DNA of 64,000 bases from Valencia hispanica (Eukaryota > Chordata > Actinopteri > Cyprinodontiformes > Valenciidae), in assembly GCA_963556495.2 (NCBI GenBank), contig OY747723.1:11440501-11504500 (forward strand). The letters are read 5' to 3'. Below, one piece after another: positions 1 through 63,630 of this stretch. Below the pieces are notes generated by a model. That model ran no database searches, was not told where the DNA came from, and saw only the letters and a program-made list of their open reading frames with translations. Position 1 is the stretch's first letter. Each line of letters opens with the position of its first letter. Position numbers and translations under genes: made by a program.

Positions 1-388
1 TGGTTTGTGTTATATTGGGTCTATGGTCTGTACAAAACATGTTAATGAAGTTCTTTGGGGGGGGAAATCACTCAGACCACACCCACCCGTCTTGTTGCTA
101 GGCTGCGAGTTTGCCAAACATGAGACTGGCATGGTATTGGAATTGGGGGGCGGAGTTTGACAGCTGGGGGCTGGTTATATTCAAATTCTGCTTATTGTGA
201 CGTCACAATAAGGCACTTTTTCAAACGGCTTGTGAAGCACAAGATTTCTGACAGCAAAAAAATTGCTAAAAATAAAAAAAGGATGGATTGTTTTTATTTA
301 TGTTTGGAGTGTTTATAGAAGCACTAGAAACCCAAATGGCAACACAAAAGGATGTAAAAAGTAACATTTGCATAATATGTCTCCTTAA
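1..388 (+). repeat. Dispersed TTAA-ended repeat, copy 1, with palindromic CRE
   Basis: Collinear with 15996-16384: shared stretches include cagaccacac, ggcggagtttgaca-like text, TGTGACGTCACAATAAGG, aacacaaaaggatg and CATTTGCATAATATGTCTCC, ending in TTAA (385-388). The TTAA end suggests a non-autonomous DNA transposon. The left boundary may lie outside the window. Confidence 0.75.
198..205. promoter_or_regulatory. Full palindromic CRE (TGACGTCA) in repeat copy 1
   Basis: TGACGTCA sits in the centre of a perfect 20-bp palindrome, TTATTGTGACGTCACAATAA (192-211). This is the consensus CREB/ATF site. Whether it is bound is unknown. Confidence 0.6.
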
Positions 389-391
389 AGA

Positions 392-600
392 GTCTATCAC
401 AGGGCAACGTAGACATACAGGACAAACAACCATGCATGCACCGACTCATACCTGAACGCAGTTTGGAGAAACAAATGAATGTTTTTGGACTGTGGGAGGA
501 AGCCAGAGTACCCGGGGAGAATCCACACATGCACAGGGAGAACATGCCAACTCTATGCCGAAAGAGTTGCACCTTCTTGCTACAAAGGCAACAGTGCTAC
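392..600 (+). repeat. V-SINE conserved core
   Basis: GTTTTTGGACTGTGGGAGG, AAGCCAGAGTACCCGGGGAG and acacatgcacagggagaacatg-type text match the strongly conserved central segment of vertebrate V-SINEs as I remember it. No tRNA-like head is clear and both boundaries are approximate. Short reading frames across it are not genes. Confidence 0.65.
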
Positions 601-2050
601 CAACTGGACCAACCCTCCATCTAACAAAACCATTATGACAAAATGAGCTTGAAAAATGTAATAAACAAACTGTTACCACAACAAAATAACTTCGGGGGCC
701 TCTTATCTTAATATAGTGAGATAATTAAATGCTCTCACGATGAAGTAACATCGAGGTCTTTTTTTTCTTGGTATAACAAGAAAATGAAACTTATCACAAC
801 AATCTGTCTTCATTACAATATAATAAGATAAAAGGCTCGTATCTAGACAGTTCTGTATGATTAAATATATTTGCATAGCTTTTTAAATTACTGACTGGCA
901 ATCCATTGACACAAACACTCATACAGTTTTGTCTCTCACATGTGAGTGTATCCTGTCACTCACCCCCAAACACTATTAAAAAATGTGGCTGAATAACATT
1001 AAAAGTTTGTACTTTCATTATAAAAATGGTCTTAAGACTGGATCAGATATTTGACTATGAACTATTCATCGAAATTTTGTTGGAACCCTCCTAGGCCAAA
1101 TCACTCCTTTTGATTTTTTATAACAATGTTTTCTTTCCCTAAACAAAGTCAGATGAGTTGTCTGAAAGCATGTGACTTTTCTGAATAGAATCGTGCATTT
1201 GTTGTTGCAAAAGAAATCTAATGTAGAGGACATGAAGAGGTCAAACATTAGGGAGCTCTCAGGTTTCTGTGCATTTCAGAATGAAGTAATGGAAGAAAAA
1301 AATCAATGTCTTGTCTTTTTCACCAGGAAACTGAATCTAAAGTGTGTCACCTGCTGCTGGCAACAGATTTCTGTCCTGTTATTCTCTCATATAATACATG
1401 TTAAAAGTGGGTTTATTCTTGAAAGCTTGGCTCACGCCGTCTTTTTCCCCCCCAGAAATGAGAAACAAAAGCCCCAAAGATCAAATTCCTCTGATCTGAA
1501 CAATAAGCCATTGTTAGCAGCTTTTTAGAAAACCAGCTTTGCAGTTCTTTCACAAGCTAACCCCTTGATTTGTCTTCTCTTTCTCTCTTAATGCTTGCCA
1601 AAATGTCTCTTTGTTGTCAACTCTAGTGGTTGCAAAGGTTTAAGGTAAGAATTTCAAAGTAAAAGCCTGAAATGAGGTGGGGATTGTTTTGCTTTAAAGG
1701 TGTGTTGGTGGATTGGTTTAAACTACAATGGGAGTGGCTTTTGTTTCTGTTTTTAATCAGCTTGTTTATTAAGTTTTTATAATTGACTTTCATTCCTAAA
1801 GAGAATCAAATGAGCTAACAGATGGATGAAACTGCAAATTTGTCACACTAAGACACAAAATAAACGGGGCCTTTTTTGTCTATGAATGATATAAAGATAT
1901 TGCATTATGCCAAAGTATCAATACAGTCACCATTTATTACAATTGATCAAATTTATATATTTAAAAGCCTTTTAATGTTGGAATGAAAACGGCCAGATAC
2001 TGGACTGAAAAGTCAGGCAACCATGAACACCATCCATATATTGTCTCTCA
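600..2050. other. No gene recognised
   Basis: A/T-rich intronic or intergenic sequence. Reading frames are short and without recognisable domains. Upstream abi2 exons are not here. Confidence 0.5.
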
Positions 2051-3420
2051 CTTATTCAAGGTTGGGTTGCTGGGGTAACTGGTTCAGATGACGAATTCAG
2101 GCCTCCTTCTTCCGAGAAACACTGCCTAGCTTATTCTAAGGGATCCCTAGTGGTTCCCAGGCCAGGGAAGATATAGTCCTCCTAGCGAGTTCTGGGTCTG
2201 CCCTGTCGTATCCTCAAAAACCTCCAATGGAACCAAACAGGAGATATTCAGATCTTATAATGGAACCACATGAACTGATTCCTTTGGAAACGGAGCAACA
2301 GCGACTCTGCTCTGAGATCACCCCAACTGGATCATCAGACAGAGTTCAGCTACTCTACAGAGGAAGCGTATTTCAGCTGCTTGTATCCAGGATATCCATC
2401 TTTTTGTCATAATCAGTATCTTTAATCCAAAAGTGACGATCAGATGGATAAATCAAGAGCTTTGATTTTTGGGTCAACTCTTTGTTCACCACAGACTGGA
2501 GAAGCACCCAGATTACTGCAGATCAGGGCCTTATCTGTGTATCCATTGTACAATCACTCAACTAGAAACAAATGTACTTGAGCTTCTCTACCTAAAGCCG
2601 AGACAACGCTAACCTGTAGGTACCGGTCATTTTCTGGTTGAGAACCTTGACTGACTCTTTCCAGCAGCTTCACCCTTTGCTGCTAGTCCCTCCAAAGCGG
2701 GCTTGAAGATATCAAGAAAACTTTTGAAATTGTTTGAAAGACAAAAGACGTGACCTTGAGAGTCCCCTTCCAGAATGTGTTCCTCTCTGTGGCTACACCT
2801 TGAGATCCTGTCCATGAACACTATTAACATTCATGGTGATGAGGGCAAGCCCTGGCAGATTACAACCTGCACTGGGAACAAGCTCAACTTTGTGCTGGAA
2901 ATTTAAACACAGCTCTTTGTTTTGGTATGCAAGAAGTAAATACTTCTAAAACCTACCCATGTATCCTATTATCCCCCTAAAAATATCTTGCGAGACACTG
3001 TCAGTCTTCTCCTGTGGCCTCAAACACATGCTGACTGAACAACCAAACCCTTCAACCCCTGGTTTAAACTCAACACCTCTACATCCGAGTAATGATCTTT
3101 TCAACTGTTTAACAATGAGGACAAACTGTTTTCATTACTTAAAAATTGGAACCACCACGCCGGTCTTTCACTTGCCAGGTTTTTTTGTGAAGAAGGGTGT
3201 CTGCTATTAATGTCCAGAATCTTCAACATGTAACCAATTTTGTCCACCCTGGGATCCTCCCTTAGGGTGGCTTTGTCGTTACCTTGCCTTTCCCTTCAAC
3301 TCCTCAGATTGTACTTCTTCTGTAGTGCACATGATGACCAGATTGAGGCAATCCTCAAAGATTTCTTTCAATATCCATCTGGAAACTCAACCTAAAACCA
3401 AACTTGAGATGGTCTCTTGT
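2050..3420 (-). pseudogene. Decayed non-LTR retrotransposon (RT 3' part, RTE/Rex3-like?)
   Basis: Blocks such as agggatccctagtggttcccaggccag, GACTGGAGAAGCACCC, GATCCTGTCCATGAACAC and GGAACCACCACGCCGGTCT follow, in order, the reverse complement of a fish LINE reverse-transcriptase region I recognise. Many indels and stops leave no usable frame. Clade assignment is from memory and weak. Confidence 0.45.
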
Positions 3421-3651
3421 TTTCCAGACTTAAGGATAGTTTACTAAAACCTCCTTGAGGCCAACCAAAAGTCGTTCTTCATAGTCAAGCTGGTTGTCTC
3501 CTGTGCTTCTGTCCCAAGCTGTGTAGCTGCATATATGACAAATCTTCTCAGTAAAAAAAGGGAAGCATGCCAGTTGTGGTGTTCTGAAATTCAGTTTCTG
3601 TTTCTTATAATTGGCGTTGTTGTTGCTTGTCTTTTTAAGCGCTATAGCTAA

Positions 3652-20068
<16,417 letters not shown>

Positions 20069-21735
20069 GCAGCCCTCCTCTGATTTTGAGCAGGAAGAGA
20101 GGGAGAGAGAGAGCTGAGACTTGGATCAGACGGAGCATGATCTCCATCCGAGCGGAGCGGTTCTAAAAGGACATGACAAACTGGGGTCATCCTTTCGACA
20201 TAGTTGTCGCCATTGTAAAACAACCACTGCTCTAGATATATCCTTCCTTGTAATGTTTCTTTCTTTATTTGACCAAGCAGGAGTGTTGTTACATTATAAA
20301 GCCACTACATTGTTTTTGTTTACCAATTTGCCCTTATTTTAAACGATATTTATTGGTAGTCGAAGAAAGGGCTGGAGGAAAATGCCTTCGTGTGTAGATT
20401 TCTCCTCAACACTCCAGAGACAACAAGATCCTCAATAAGCGGGAGGGAGGGTTTGCAGATTTCCAGTCGGGTACCTCAGGGATGGTGCCAAAGCTGAGCA
20501 AGACGAGTACAGGGGATGTCTTAGCGCGACATCTGTAGGCATCCGAGTGCTTTAAAGTCACAGTTCTGATTTTTATTTTTATTTTCTTCTATGAAATGTA
20601 ACGTTTCAGGCAGTCTGGTTGATTCATGCTTCACTGTGCAAGCTGGCGCGCAGTGTTTTTGAAGAGAAGGAATCCTCATCCAGCCCTGGAAAAACATGAG
20701 TTTTGGCAGCGCAGCAGTTTTCCCTTCCGTTTCTTTTATGGTTTTGCTTGCAGAGCATCAGACTGCATGTTTTCTTTCCTATTGATTACCATCTTAATTA
20801 TTTCACATATGGTGTGGTTTGGTTTTCTATATTTGCCCTTTACGCAGACAACAACGTCATATCTTGGTCATCTCTCAGACGCTTGTGCCATATTGAAGTG
20901 TGTGTTGCTGTTCAGAGGTTATCTATCACTTCATTTGCAATAAATTCGCCGGGGGTTCGAGGGTTGGACTGGTACAGAAATGCAAATCTTTCTCCGTTTT
21001 TTCTCCCCGAGTTGTTTGAAATTTAAAGCACATACGTTTGTAATAAAAAGGTGTAGAAGAAGAAATAATATAACTGTGAGATGTATTATGTCCTCACAAA
21101 GGGACTTGTTGAATATGAAAAGAAGCCAGCTGTTGTGTTGAAATGGTTTTAGCGGCCATACTAAGCTAAAAAAAAAATCACTTGTCCTCCGTATAGTTAA
21201 ATACGCTTGGCCGTTGGGTGTTTCCACCATGTCGGAATCTTTATTTTTTATTTTAAATGGGGGGGAAAAAAAGAAATAAGTGGGTTTGTATGTGAGTCTT
21301 GCATGCCATTGTTCTTATCTGTAAACCTACATGGCAAGATAAACCCATTTCTAAGAAAAAGACAAGCAGCCCTGACCAACAACAACCAGCCTCATCCAAA
21401 GAGACTAACTTCAAGCCCACGTCCGAGGAGTCGCTCTCAGACCTGAAAGTAGCCGTCATTACATCACCTGTGGACCATTATGTGTAAGCTGCTAGTGAAT
21501 CCAGCAGGCAGGAAATTGCATAACACAACATGGATGACACTAAATGGTCAAAACTTACATGTAAGGCCTTTGGCCTGCAGGATTCACAACCTTCTGGAGT
21601 CACTGATGTCCCTTGGGATGTCAGGTTAACAGTCCATTATGCCATTGTGTTGCACAGTTAAAGATGAATTGCAGAAGTATCATATTTGTAAAATCATGAG
21701 AACAAAGACAATAAAGTTAAGATTTACTGGTGCAC
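20069..21735 (+). other. abi2: abi2 3' UTR (extent inferred)
   Basis: Follows the TGA with no further coding. Three AATAAA signals occur at 20939-20944, 21042-21047 and 21710-21715; the last is followed by T/G-rich sequence, so the longest 3' UTR would be about 1.65 kb. No recognised mobile element lies inside. Confidence 0.6.
21710..21715 (+). terminator. abi2 distal poly(A) signal
   Basis: AATAAA followed within 25 bp by a G/T-rich downstream stretch. Nearer alternatives are at 20939 and 21042. It faces the dmd poly(A) signal about 2.4 kb away. Confidence 0.5.
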
Positions 21736-23105
21736 AAGTGTCTATTTTTATGGATCAAATCATATTTAAGGAGGCTAATTAGATGCCCAGGTTGGTGGTA
21801 GAAACAGCTGTCTAGTAAATGTTGGCAGGTTTAAAGCTGAGGCTTTTGCTTTCTTCACAGTAATACATAGTGCTGTAAAGAAACTATATGCCCCCCCCTT
21901 TTTTTGTTTTTAATTGCCAGCTTCAGTCTTTCTTCTCTTTCTGCTTTCATCACATGTAAATACTTCAGATCAAACAAATTTTAACAGATTTATTTATCCC
22001 CAAAAGGGGAAATTCACTTTGCCCAGTGCTCACATATTTAGAAATATATGTTCGATACATATATTTCTAGGAAACCTGTTGGATGTTGATGTTGAGCATG
22101 TCTTATGGCTGCAGGAACAAATGATCTCCTGATCAGTATTTCACTGCAGCTGCTTCTCTGACTGGTCAGGACATCATGGTGGCGATGTTTAAAGTTAGCC
22201 AGAATGCCCTGCAGCTTCATCTGCCTCCATTACAGTTCTTACAGGGTCCAGCAAAGCTAACCTGAGTAAATGCAAAAAGAAATGCTTATATAGCGTTTGG
22301 TGATAGTGTGAATACTTTTAAGACGTCGTTTTCCAAACTGATGGATGTCAGTACCTTTTTCATGGGATTTTTAAGTTTTTTTTGTCAGCTCAAGAATGTG
22401 GAAGTTTGAGATATTTTAGCCCACTGCATCTCAGCTGTTTGATGTAGGAATAATAGTTTGAGTTGTTTTGTGTTTTTATGTTAAGCGAGCTGCTTTTAAA
22501 ACATATCTTAATGTTCAGTGCCTGCTTTGAAGGTCTGAAAGGGCATTTCATGAAAAATGAAAGCAATTCCCTAAACACCTTTTGTGTCTTTCTACAGTTA
22601 AGATTTAGGTTAATCCCATTTTTAGTAATGCCGTTTTAAAACGAACACTAACATTTTGACATCACAAGTTTTGAACACACCAATTGCCTACTAAGAATGT
22701 AAATATATATTTGCCAGCTTCAGACTTAGTAAATGATTTTCTGCCTATAATAGTCATATTATAGTCATATTTGTGACCGTAATGAATCAGTGATACCAAA
22801 TGTTCATATTACATGGAAATTAAATATTCCTCGCTGCGCCTGTAGGGGGAGGTGGAGTTCAGGGCAACGTTGATTGGTCAGCGTTTGGATGCTTTCCAAG
22901 GACTGACAACTCAGCCATATTGCGGCCATTTTTGTTTAGAAAGTTAATACTGAGGTTGGTTTAGTTATTAAAGTTTAGGTACAAGCATGAAGACGAACAG
23001 CTATAATGCAGGGTTTTTTTTTGTCATGGAGCACAGGAACTCATTTTGGTTCCAAGTGACCATTGCGTACTCTATCCAGACAATCTCCTAGAGCTTTTGA
23101 TTTAG
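21736..23105. other. Intergenic spacer abi2/dmd, left part
   Basis: Mostly unique A/T-rich sequence. 21870-21990 (TTTCATCACATGTAAATACT, CAGATCAAACAAATTTTAA) resembles the end of a common fish Tc1 element. No gene seen. Confidence 0.45.
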
Positions 23106-23113
23106 ACTTTATG

Positions 23114-23843
23114 CAGAGGTGTGGACTCGAGTCATGTGACTTAGACTCGGGTCATGAATTTGATGACTTCAGACTCGACTTGATAAAATGTACAAAGATT
23201 TGCAACTCGACTTGGACTTTAACATGAATAACTCGTGACTTTACTTGGACTTGCGCCTTTTGACTTGAGAAGACTTGCTACTTCCCATGAAAACTGGGGA
23301 AACATTTTTTTACACACCATGGAGGCATTCCAATTATATTATCCGGTTGGTCCAGTTTTTCCGAAGTGATCATTGAGGGGTGAGGATTTTATTGATATGT
23401 TTAACAAAGTTTCGGTTAAAAGGACCCATGTCTATTTGAAAGTTAAAGTGTTTTGCAATATGAGGTCAATACAATACAGGACTGAAGCTGCTGTGCATTG
23501 TTCTAGTGCAATATGCTGTTGAAATACAAGCGTTTTTTTGTGACAATTAAATTTTCAGTTTTTTACTGTATTTGATGAATGTTATCGTATAAATAGAGGT
23601 TTAAATAAATACAAATCTTACAGACATACATGATTTGCATACATTTATTTCTGTGGTAAGAGGACTTGAAATGAGTCGAAACTAAAGTGGTAGGACTTTT
23701 GACTCGACTTGAGACTTGTTGGCTTTGACTTTTGACTCGACTCGGGACTTGCCTCATCTTTGACATGACTTGACTCGGTACTCGAGGACAAAGACTTGAG
23801 ACTTACTTGTGACTTGCAAAACAATGCCTTTGTTCCACCTCTG
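23114..23843. mobile_element. hAT-like non-autonomous element (GACTCG-rich)
   Basis: Inverted termini CAGAGGTG / CACCTCTG. Flanks ACTTTATG (23106-23113) and CCGTTATG (23844-23851) match at six of eight positions. Subterminal sequence is dense in GACTTG/GACTCG hexamers on both sides, as expected for transposase-binding repeats of hAT elements. Confidence 0.8.
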
Positions 23844-24099
23844 CCGTTATGCTCATTGTGTTATCCTTAGGTAAAATGAGTTATTTGAATCACCTGGAGA
23901 TGGATGCTTCTTCACTGATTCTCTAATGAAATTATTTTTTACGTTTTTATTTCCTGAGATTTTTTTTTATAGTAAAGTTTGGTTTATCTAAAACTTTTGA
24001 TATGACAAAAAAGCAAAAACATTTCCACCGTCTTGTTTCCTAGATTTTTATAATTTGTGTCAGAAATGAAGCAGGAAGACAGTCAACATAACGGCATGC

Positions 24100-24105
24100 T
24101 TTATT
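24100..24105 (-). terminator. dmd poly(A) signal candidate
   Basis: AATAAA on the - strand (tttatt at 24100-24105), followed in transcript direction by TGTTGACTGTCTT-like T/G-rich sequence. Confidence 0.5.
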
Positions 24106-25169
24106 GATATACAGTAAAGCATTTTATAGTACAGTAGTAAGGCATACATTTGATGGACTCTGATATGTTGTGAAGTACCAGACGTGTTATTAGAAAAATT
24201 TGGTGGAAAATAACATTCTTGGAAATAGAAAATCAAAGTGGGTCAAAATTTTAAACTCAATGGGTCATGCTGGAGGAACCGGATGAAACGACTGATTCAT
24301 TACAAATTAAGAATTTATTTTTATTTAGGTCACACGTTTATATCAGAGCACCTCACACAGAACAAAACCCAACCTGCTTTTAACCAAAGACAAAATGTAA
24401 CACGAAATAACATTTCTTCCACACAACAAAACCAGATCAGGTATGTCTCCAGGTGCGACAGTAGTTAATGGATCAGATCCTTCTGATAAATTAGAACATT
24501 AATCAGAACATTCAAGCTCGGAGATTCCACCAGTGTAGTGAGTGTGTAAAGAGTTCAATTAGGAAGTAATATCTACTCCATTATTAGTAATCTTGGTGTG
24601 GAACTGATTACAGCAAATAAATTATTACTGCACATCCATAATTCACATGAGGTAGAGCTCATGTCCCCCCAGGGTTCTTGAATCAATGACCCAGTTTTAT
24701 TCAAGCAGAGAAAATAGAACCAAGTGACCTGTTGTACTCCATCTACGCAACAAACGGTTTACATTTTCTCACTCAGCATGGATCAAGGCATTGTTTAGGA
24801 GAAAATTAGTTAAAATTTCTCTCAGGAAGACTTTCTGTGCTTAACAGAAGCAGATTCATGCTGTTTTATGAAAGGTTGACATGTTGAAAACAAGCACCTG
24901 CACTAGTCGGTAAATGCAAAATAAATTAGCCAACATTTTATGTTTTACGCATAAAAATGTAGGACAAATTTGTATTGGGGACACTTTACTATAAATACCC
25001 CTTAATAAAATCCAGTGCAACCAATTGCCCCATCAGTAGTATAGTCTCATATTTCAGAATCAGTGTGTGTAATTTGCAAGTCAAAAACTGTATAAATTGT
25101 TCATGGTTATGTGATGTGTGTCATTACAACAACATCAAACTTAATTTAGAAAGTTGAATTGAATTTCTG

Positions 25170-25500
25170 AAAAGTGCCATTTCTATATTTCTTCAGACTG
25201 CTCAAGAACTCTGAACTGCAAATCTACACAAAACATGATAGGGATAGCCTTAATCAGAAGAAGCCTGGCAACTCTGAGGAACTGGAGACAACCACACCTT
25301 GGGTAGGAGGACTATTAGGCAAGCCACAAATCAGACCTTTTAGGGACGGAGCAAAGGTGTGGTAGAAGTTTGCTCTGAACATTTTGGCATGCAAACTGCT
25401 GCCATGGTGGTGGCGGCATTGTGCTGTGGGACTATATTTAGTACTGAAAGAAGCTGGTCAGTCTGAACCTTAGAGAATTTGTGGAAAGATTTAAATTGCA
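25170..25500 (+). repeat. Tc1 transposase relic
   Basis: Text around GAGGAACTGGAGACAACCAC, TTTGCTCTGAACATTTTGGC and GTGGTGGCGGCATTGTGCTG is that of decayed fish Tc1 transposases (the glycine-rich VMLWG region). No termini found. Lies in the dmd 3' UTR span. Confidence 0.5.
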
Positions 25501-25508
25501 TTACACAG

Positions 25509-26895
25509 CAGAGGTGTAAACTCAAGTCCTAAAATTTTGAGACTTTAGACTTGACTTGGGGAAAAAAAGTTCAATGAATTGAACCCATTTACTTGAACAG
25601 ACTAAATATTTTACCCAAAATCTAAAATTTTAAAACCCCTATTCTTTCAAAATTGCTCACTTTTAAGTCTGATCACTGATCCCACATCAACAAATGGCGG
25701 CTGTCTCTTTTTACACGTTAACCAGATTATTTTTTTTATAGTACAGATTTTTGAGACACGATCTATGATCTAAAATGAACATAAACTTGCAACGTTTAAA
25801 GCTGCAGTAGGTAAGTCTGAGAGGAGAGCAGACTTAGCTCAAAGATTTAAACCCAAACAAGCTTCACATCACTCCCCCCTCCCTCTCCGATGCACTCAAG
25901 CCCCGCCTCCAATGCCCTCCTCCGCTGCGCTACTGGCGTAACAACTGCCAAAGATAATCAGCTGACGCGACTTGAAGCAGCAAAGTGGCGTAAGCAACAT
26001 GGAGTGCGAACCGGTAAGAGCAAAACATAATCTCAACTCATAAATCTTGTCGACATTAACAGTAATCTAGGGCAATAATTTCTTGTTTTTTTTTTCTTAA
26101 ACTTTGTTGACTTTACTGTATTTACCACTTATTCCTGTATTCTAAGTTTTGGAGAAAACAAACTTTCGTGAATATTTCCTAACAGTAAACCACATATGAC
26201 ATTACCTGTGAGTGCACGGATGATCGCACGCGCTGAGGAGGTTTACTGTAATACCACCACCACCAAAAAAAAAAAACAAAGCAAGCAAGGGTAATTACCT
26301 GTCAAGCAGAAACATTGTCAACTCGGAATCTGTTTTAAACGCTTTCAGCTCCCTCCACCTCTTGAAGGCTACGCCGATATTTACCCTCGTTTAATCTCGG
26401 GCTCGGTCAACTTCTTTCTTCTTAGTTTTTTGTCGTCCTCGGTCATCTTCTTTTTTGTTATCTTAGCCGTATATGCTGTTGTTGGCAGCGACGGTACGGG
26501 CAGTTTCTCTTTAGATGGCTGTTGCTCGGCCATAGCTAACTCCTAGCTTCTTGCAGAAACGCAGCCGGTTGCGTAGCGGAGCGAGGGGCGGGTGTGTGAG
26601 GAGTGATGTCAGACACTCCTTCGGCTCTGATTGGCTGTTTTCTACCGGGCGCGGTGGATTCTTCCAATTTGCAGTAGGCGTGACCAATTCAGCTGCTTTT
26701 TTTTTTAACAGGTTACAAATCTCATTTCCTACTTTCAGGACACATGGACAGTTTTAGGAAATATCAAAAAAAGTTACTTTTATTAAAGTTACCTACTGGA
26801 GCTTTAAAAATATATTACCCACAATTATTTGAAATCCAATGTCTGAGCCTTGAGACTTGACTCTGACTTGCCAAACAATGACTTGGTCCCACCTG
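25509..26895. mobile_element. hAT-like element, split by a TTAA element
   Basis: Termini CAGAGGTGTAAACTCAAGTC and GACTTGGTCCCACCTG. Exact 8-bp duplication TTACACAG at 25501-25508 and 26896-26903. Same family as 23114-23843. Its own sequence is about 375 bp; the rest is the element at 25796-26807. Confidence 0.9.
25796..26807 (-). mobile_element. TTAA-flanked element with remnant first coding exon
   Basis: TTAA at both ends with inverted tips AGCTGCAGTAGGTAA and TTACCTACTGGAGCT. TTAA targets are typical of piggyBac and Kolobok superfamilies; which one is unclear. On the - strand, from about 26533, a frame starts MAEQQPSKEKLPVPSLPTTA and, after a frame change, reads VNIGVAFKRWRELKAFKTDS then ELTMFLLD ending at a donor G|GTAATT (about 26301). 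This looks like exon 1 of a deleted transposase gene. Confidence 0.75.
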
Positions 26896-26903
26896 TTACA
26901 CAG

Positions 26904-27748
26904 TCCATCCAATCTGACTCAGGTGGTTTTCAAAGACGAAAGTAAAAATGGAGGAAAATAAAAATGGTAGAGACTACAAAGTATTGACTTGGAAGGGGGA
27001 GGGGGCTTAGTGCAGATGTTTGCAATTAATTAAATTTGTAGTTTTTGTGAGATATTTGACAAAGCCAAGCGTTCAGCTGCTAATCAAACAGTGTCAAATT
27101 CATCCTTCCACTAAGTCAAAGGAGGGACTATCTGAAGGGGGTTTGTCCAGATGAGAACAAACTCAACAGTGCTTTCCTGTAACCTTCTAAAAACTCTTCT
27201 CCTTGATGCAATAATGTGTGGCTTTTGCTTACTTTGCTTTAGTGTTATTACTTTCCATTGGAGCTTGTATTGAGTATTAATGTCCAACCAGTTTCTAAAA
27301 AGTATTATCCCTCCACTCCAAAAAAAAATAAATCTTTATGAAATTTTAGGCACCCCACACACACACTCACTCACATACAACCAGAGAGAACTGCCTCTTA
27401 GAAAACACCCTCATTGTTACAATCGTTTGAAACTAGTGTGAGAAATGCTTCAGCTTGTTTTCCCCTGTTAGAAAGAGATAGCAAATATATGAGGACACTG
27501 AAGACACTTATCTGTAGGTCACATCTTTGTTTCTCTCGTTTTATACAATTGCATAGAAGTTTAAAAACCAGCCTCTTTTAACAATAAAACAGGTTGTTTT
27601 AAGAAACTACTCAAATCTTTGTTTTTTTTGTTTTTGTACTTGTTGCTTTAACCGCAATCCTTCAGAAAAATAGACATTATATTCTCTGTGTAAACAGTTT
27701 CCAATCCAGTTGTTTTGACTAGAAAAGCATGCGATATGATGGAGGGGA
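26904..27748. other. dmd 3' UTR, repeat-free part
   Basis: No transposon termini or coding frame seen; A/T-rich, next to the dmd stop codon. Confidence 0.45.
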
Positions 27749-62519
<34,771 letters not shown>

Positions 62520-62767
62520 CTAAACAAAGGAGGACCACCATAGTTGGTTAGCAGTAGAGAAGTCCTGGCAGTAGATGCCATTTTGCTTCCAAGTCACCAG
62601 ACTTTCTCGAAATCCCTTAAAGCAGTTTTAATAAGTAGTTCTCCAGGCTTTTTGAAGATTTTTTGGAAGTTTCCTTCATTTACAGTCCAGTGGATGATGA
62701 TTTGTAGTTTAGTTATATTTATTTTATCAGGAACAATACAGAACAAATAGTGAACCGAAAGCACATC

Positions 62768-63420
62768 TTAGGGGCTGTTTACACGACAACATTGCCGTTT
62801 TTGTTTGAATACGCGGGTGAAAATGCACTGCGTTTACACGACAGGACGCGCGATGGAAAACGATGTAGTACATATACCCGGCCTTTAGATGGCAGTGTGG
62901 CCTGTGCATGCAGTGTTCCAAGGTTTCCCCCTCACATCCCGGGAAAGAAACATTTCATGCTAGCTAACAATGGCGGTCTTCTTGTAGTTTTCCGCTTAAA
63001 TAAAGGCGTATTGATTATTTGACGCACGTACTGTATGCGTTTCTTTTGGGGATTGCATAGAAGCCTGGTGATCTCTAAGTTTTGCTTACAGAGACCAAAT
63101 AACTTCAGAAGCTGCATCAGTAGTAACAGCATACCTGGATCGGATCTGCCATTGTTGTTTTTCTGTAGAAATGCGGAGTGCGCAAGTGCAACACGTCCGT
63201 AGGTGGCTGGCAGTGACGTCATCGTTTTCAAACTTCTCCGGCTTACTTATACACGACAACGAATCACCCAGCGTTTTCAAAACTCTCCACTCTGGAAGTC
63301 GTTTCCCAAAAGATGCATTTTCGCCCCACAGTTTTCCCGTTTACACGTCAACGGGAGGCCGAATCGGAGAGAAAAACCTCAGTTTTGCTGAAAAATGTTG
63401 TCGTGTAAACAGCCCCTTAG
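62768..63420. mobile_element. hAT-like non-autonomous element with perfect termini
   Basis: GGGGCTGTTTACACGACAAC (62771) and its exact inverse GTTGTCGTGTAAACAGCCCC (63416) bound a 646-bp body. TTAG occurs at both junctions. No transposase frame. TGACGTCA at 63214-63221. Lies upstream of dmd exon 65, in intron 64. Confidence 0.9.
63214..63221. promoter_or_regulatory. Full palindromic CRE in hAT element
   Basis: TGACGTCA in CAGTGACGTCATCG. Confidence 0.5.
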
Positions 63421-63630
63421 AGTATAATGATGCAAATGAAGTGGCTTCTTATGTCTAACATTTAGAGTTGGGTTTTAAAATGAATTTTCTTTTAAATGGC
63501 TTTTTGTGTCAATACTGTCAAACACTATGAGGTATGAGAAAGATCATGACTTTCACATGTGGTTAAGGTGCATGATGTGATGTGTAGTTTGTGAATTTCA
63601 AACAAAGAATTTCATTATAAAAGTACATTT

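Larger units (their letters stand above)
24085..27748 (-). other. dmd: dmd 3' UTR (extent inferred)
   Basis: From the stop codon to the first good - strand AATAAA with downstream T/G-rich sequence. About 3.66 kb, of which about 1.39 kb (25509-26895) is a hAT insertion. The 26904-27748 part, next to the stop, holds no recognised repeat and is the likeliest place for conserved UTR elements. Confidence 0.5.
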
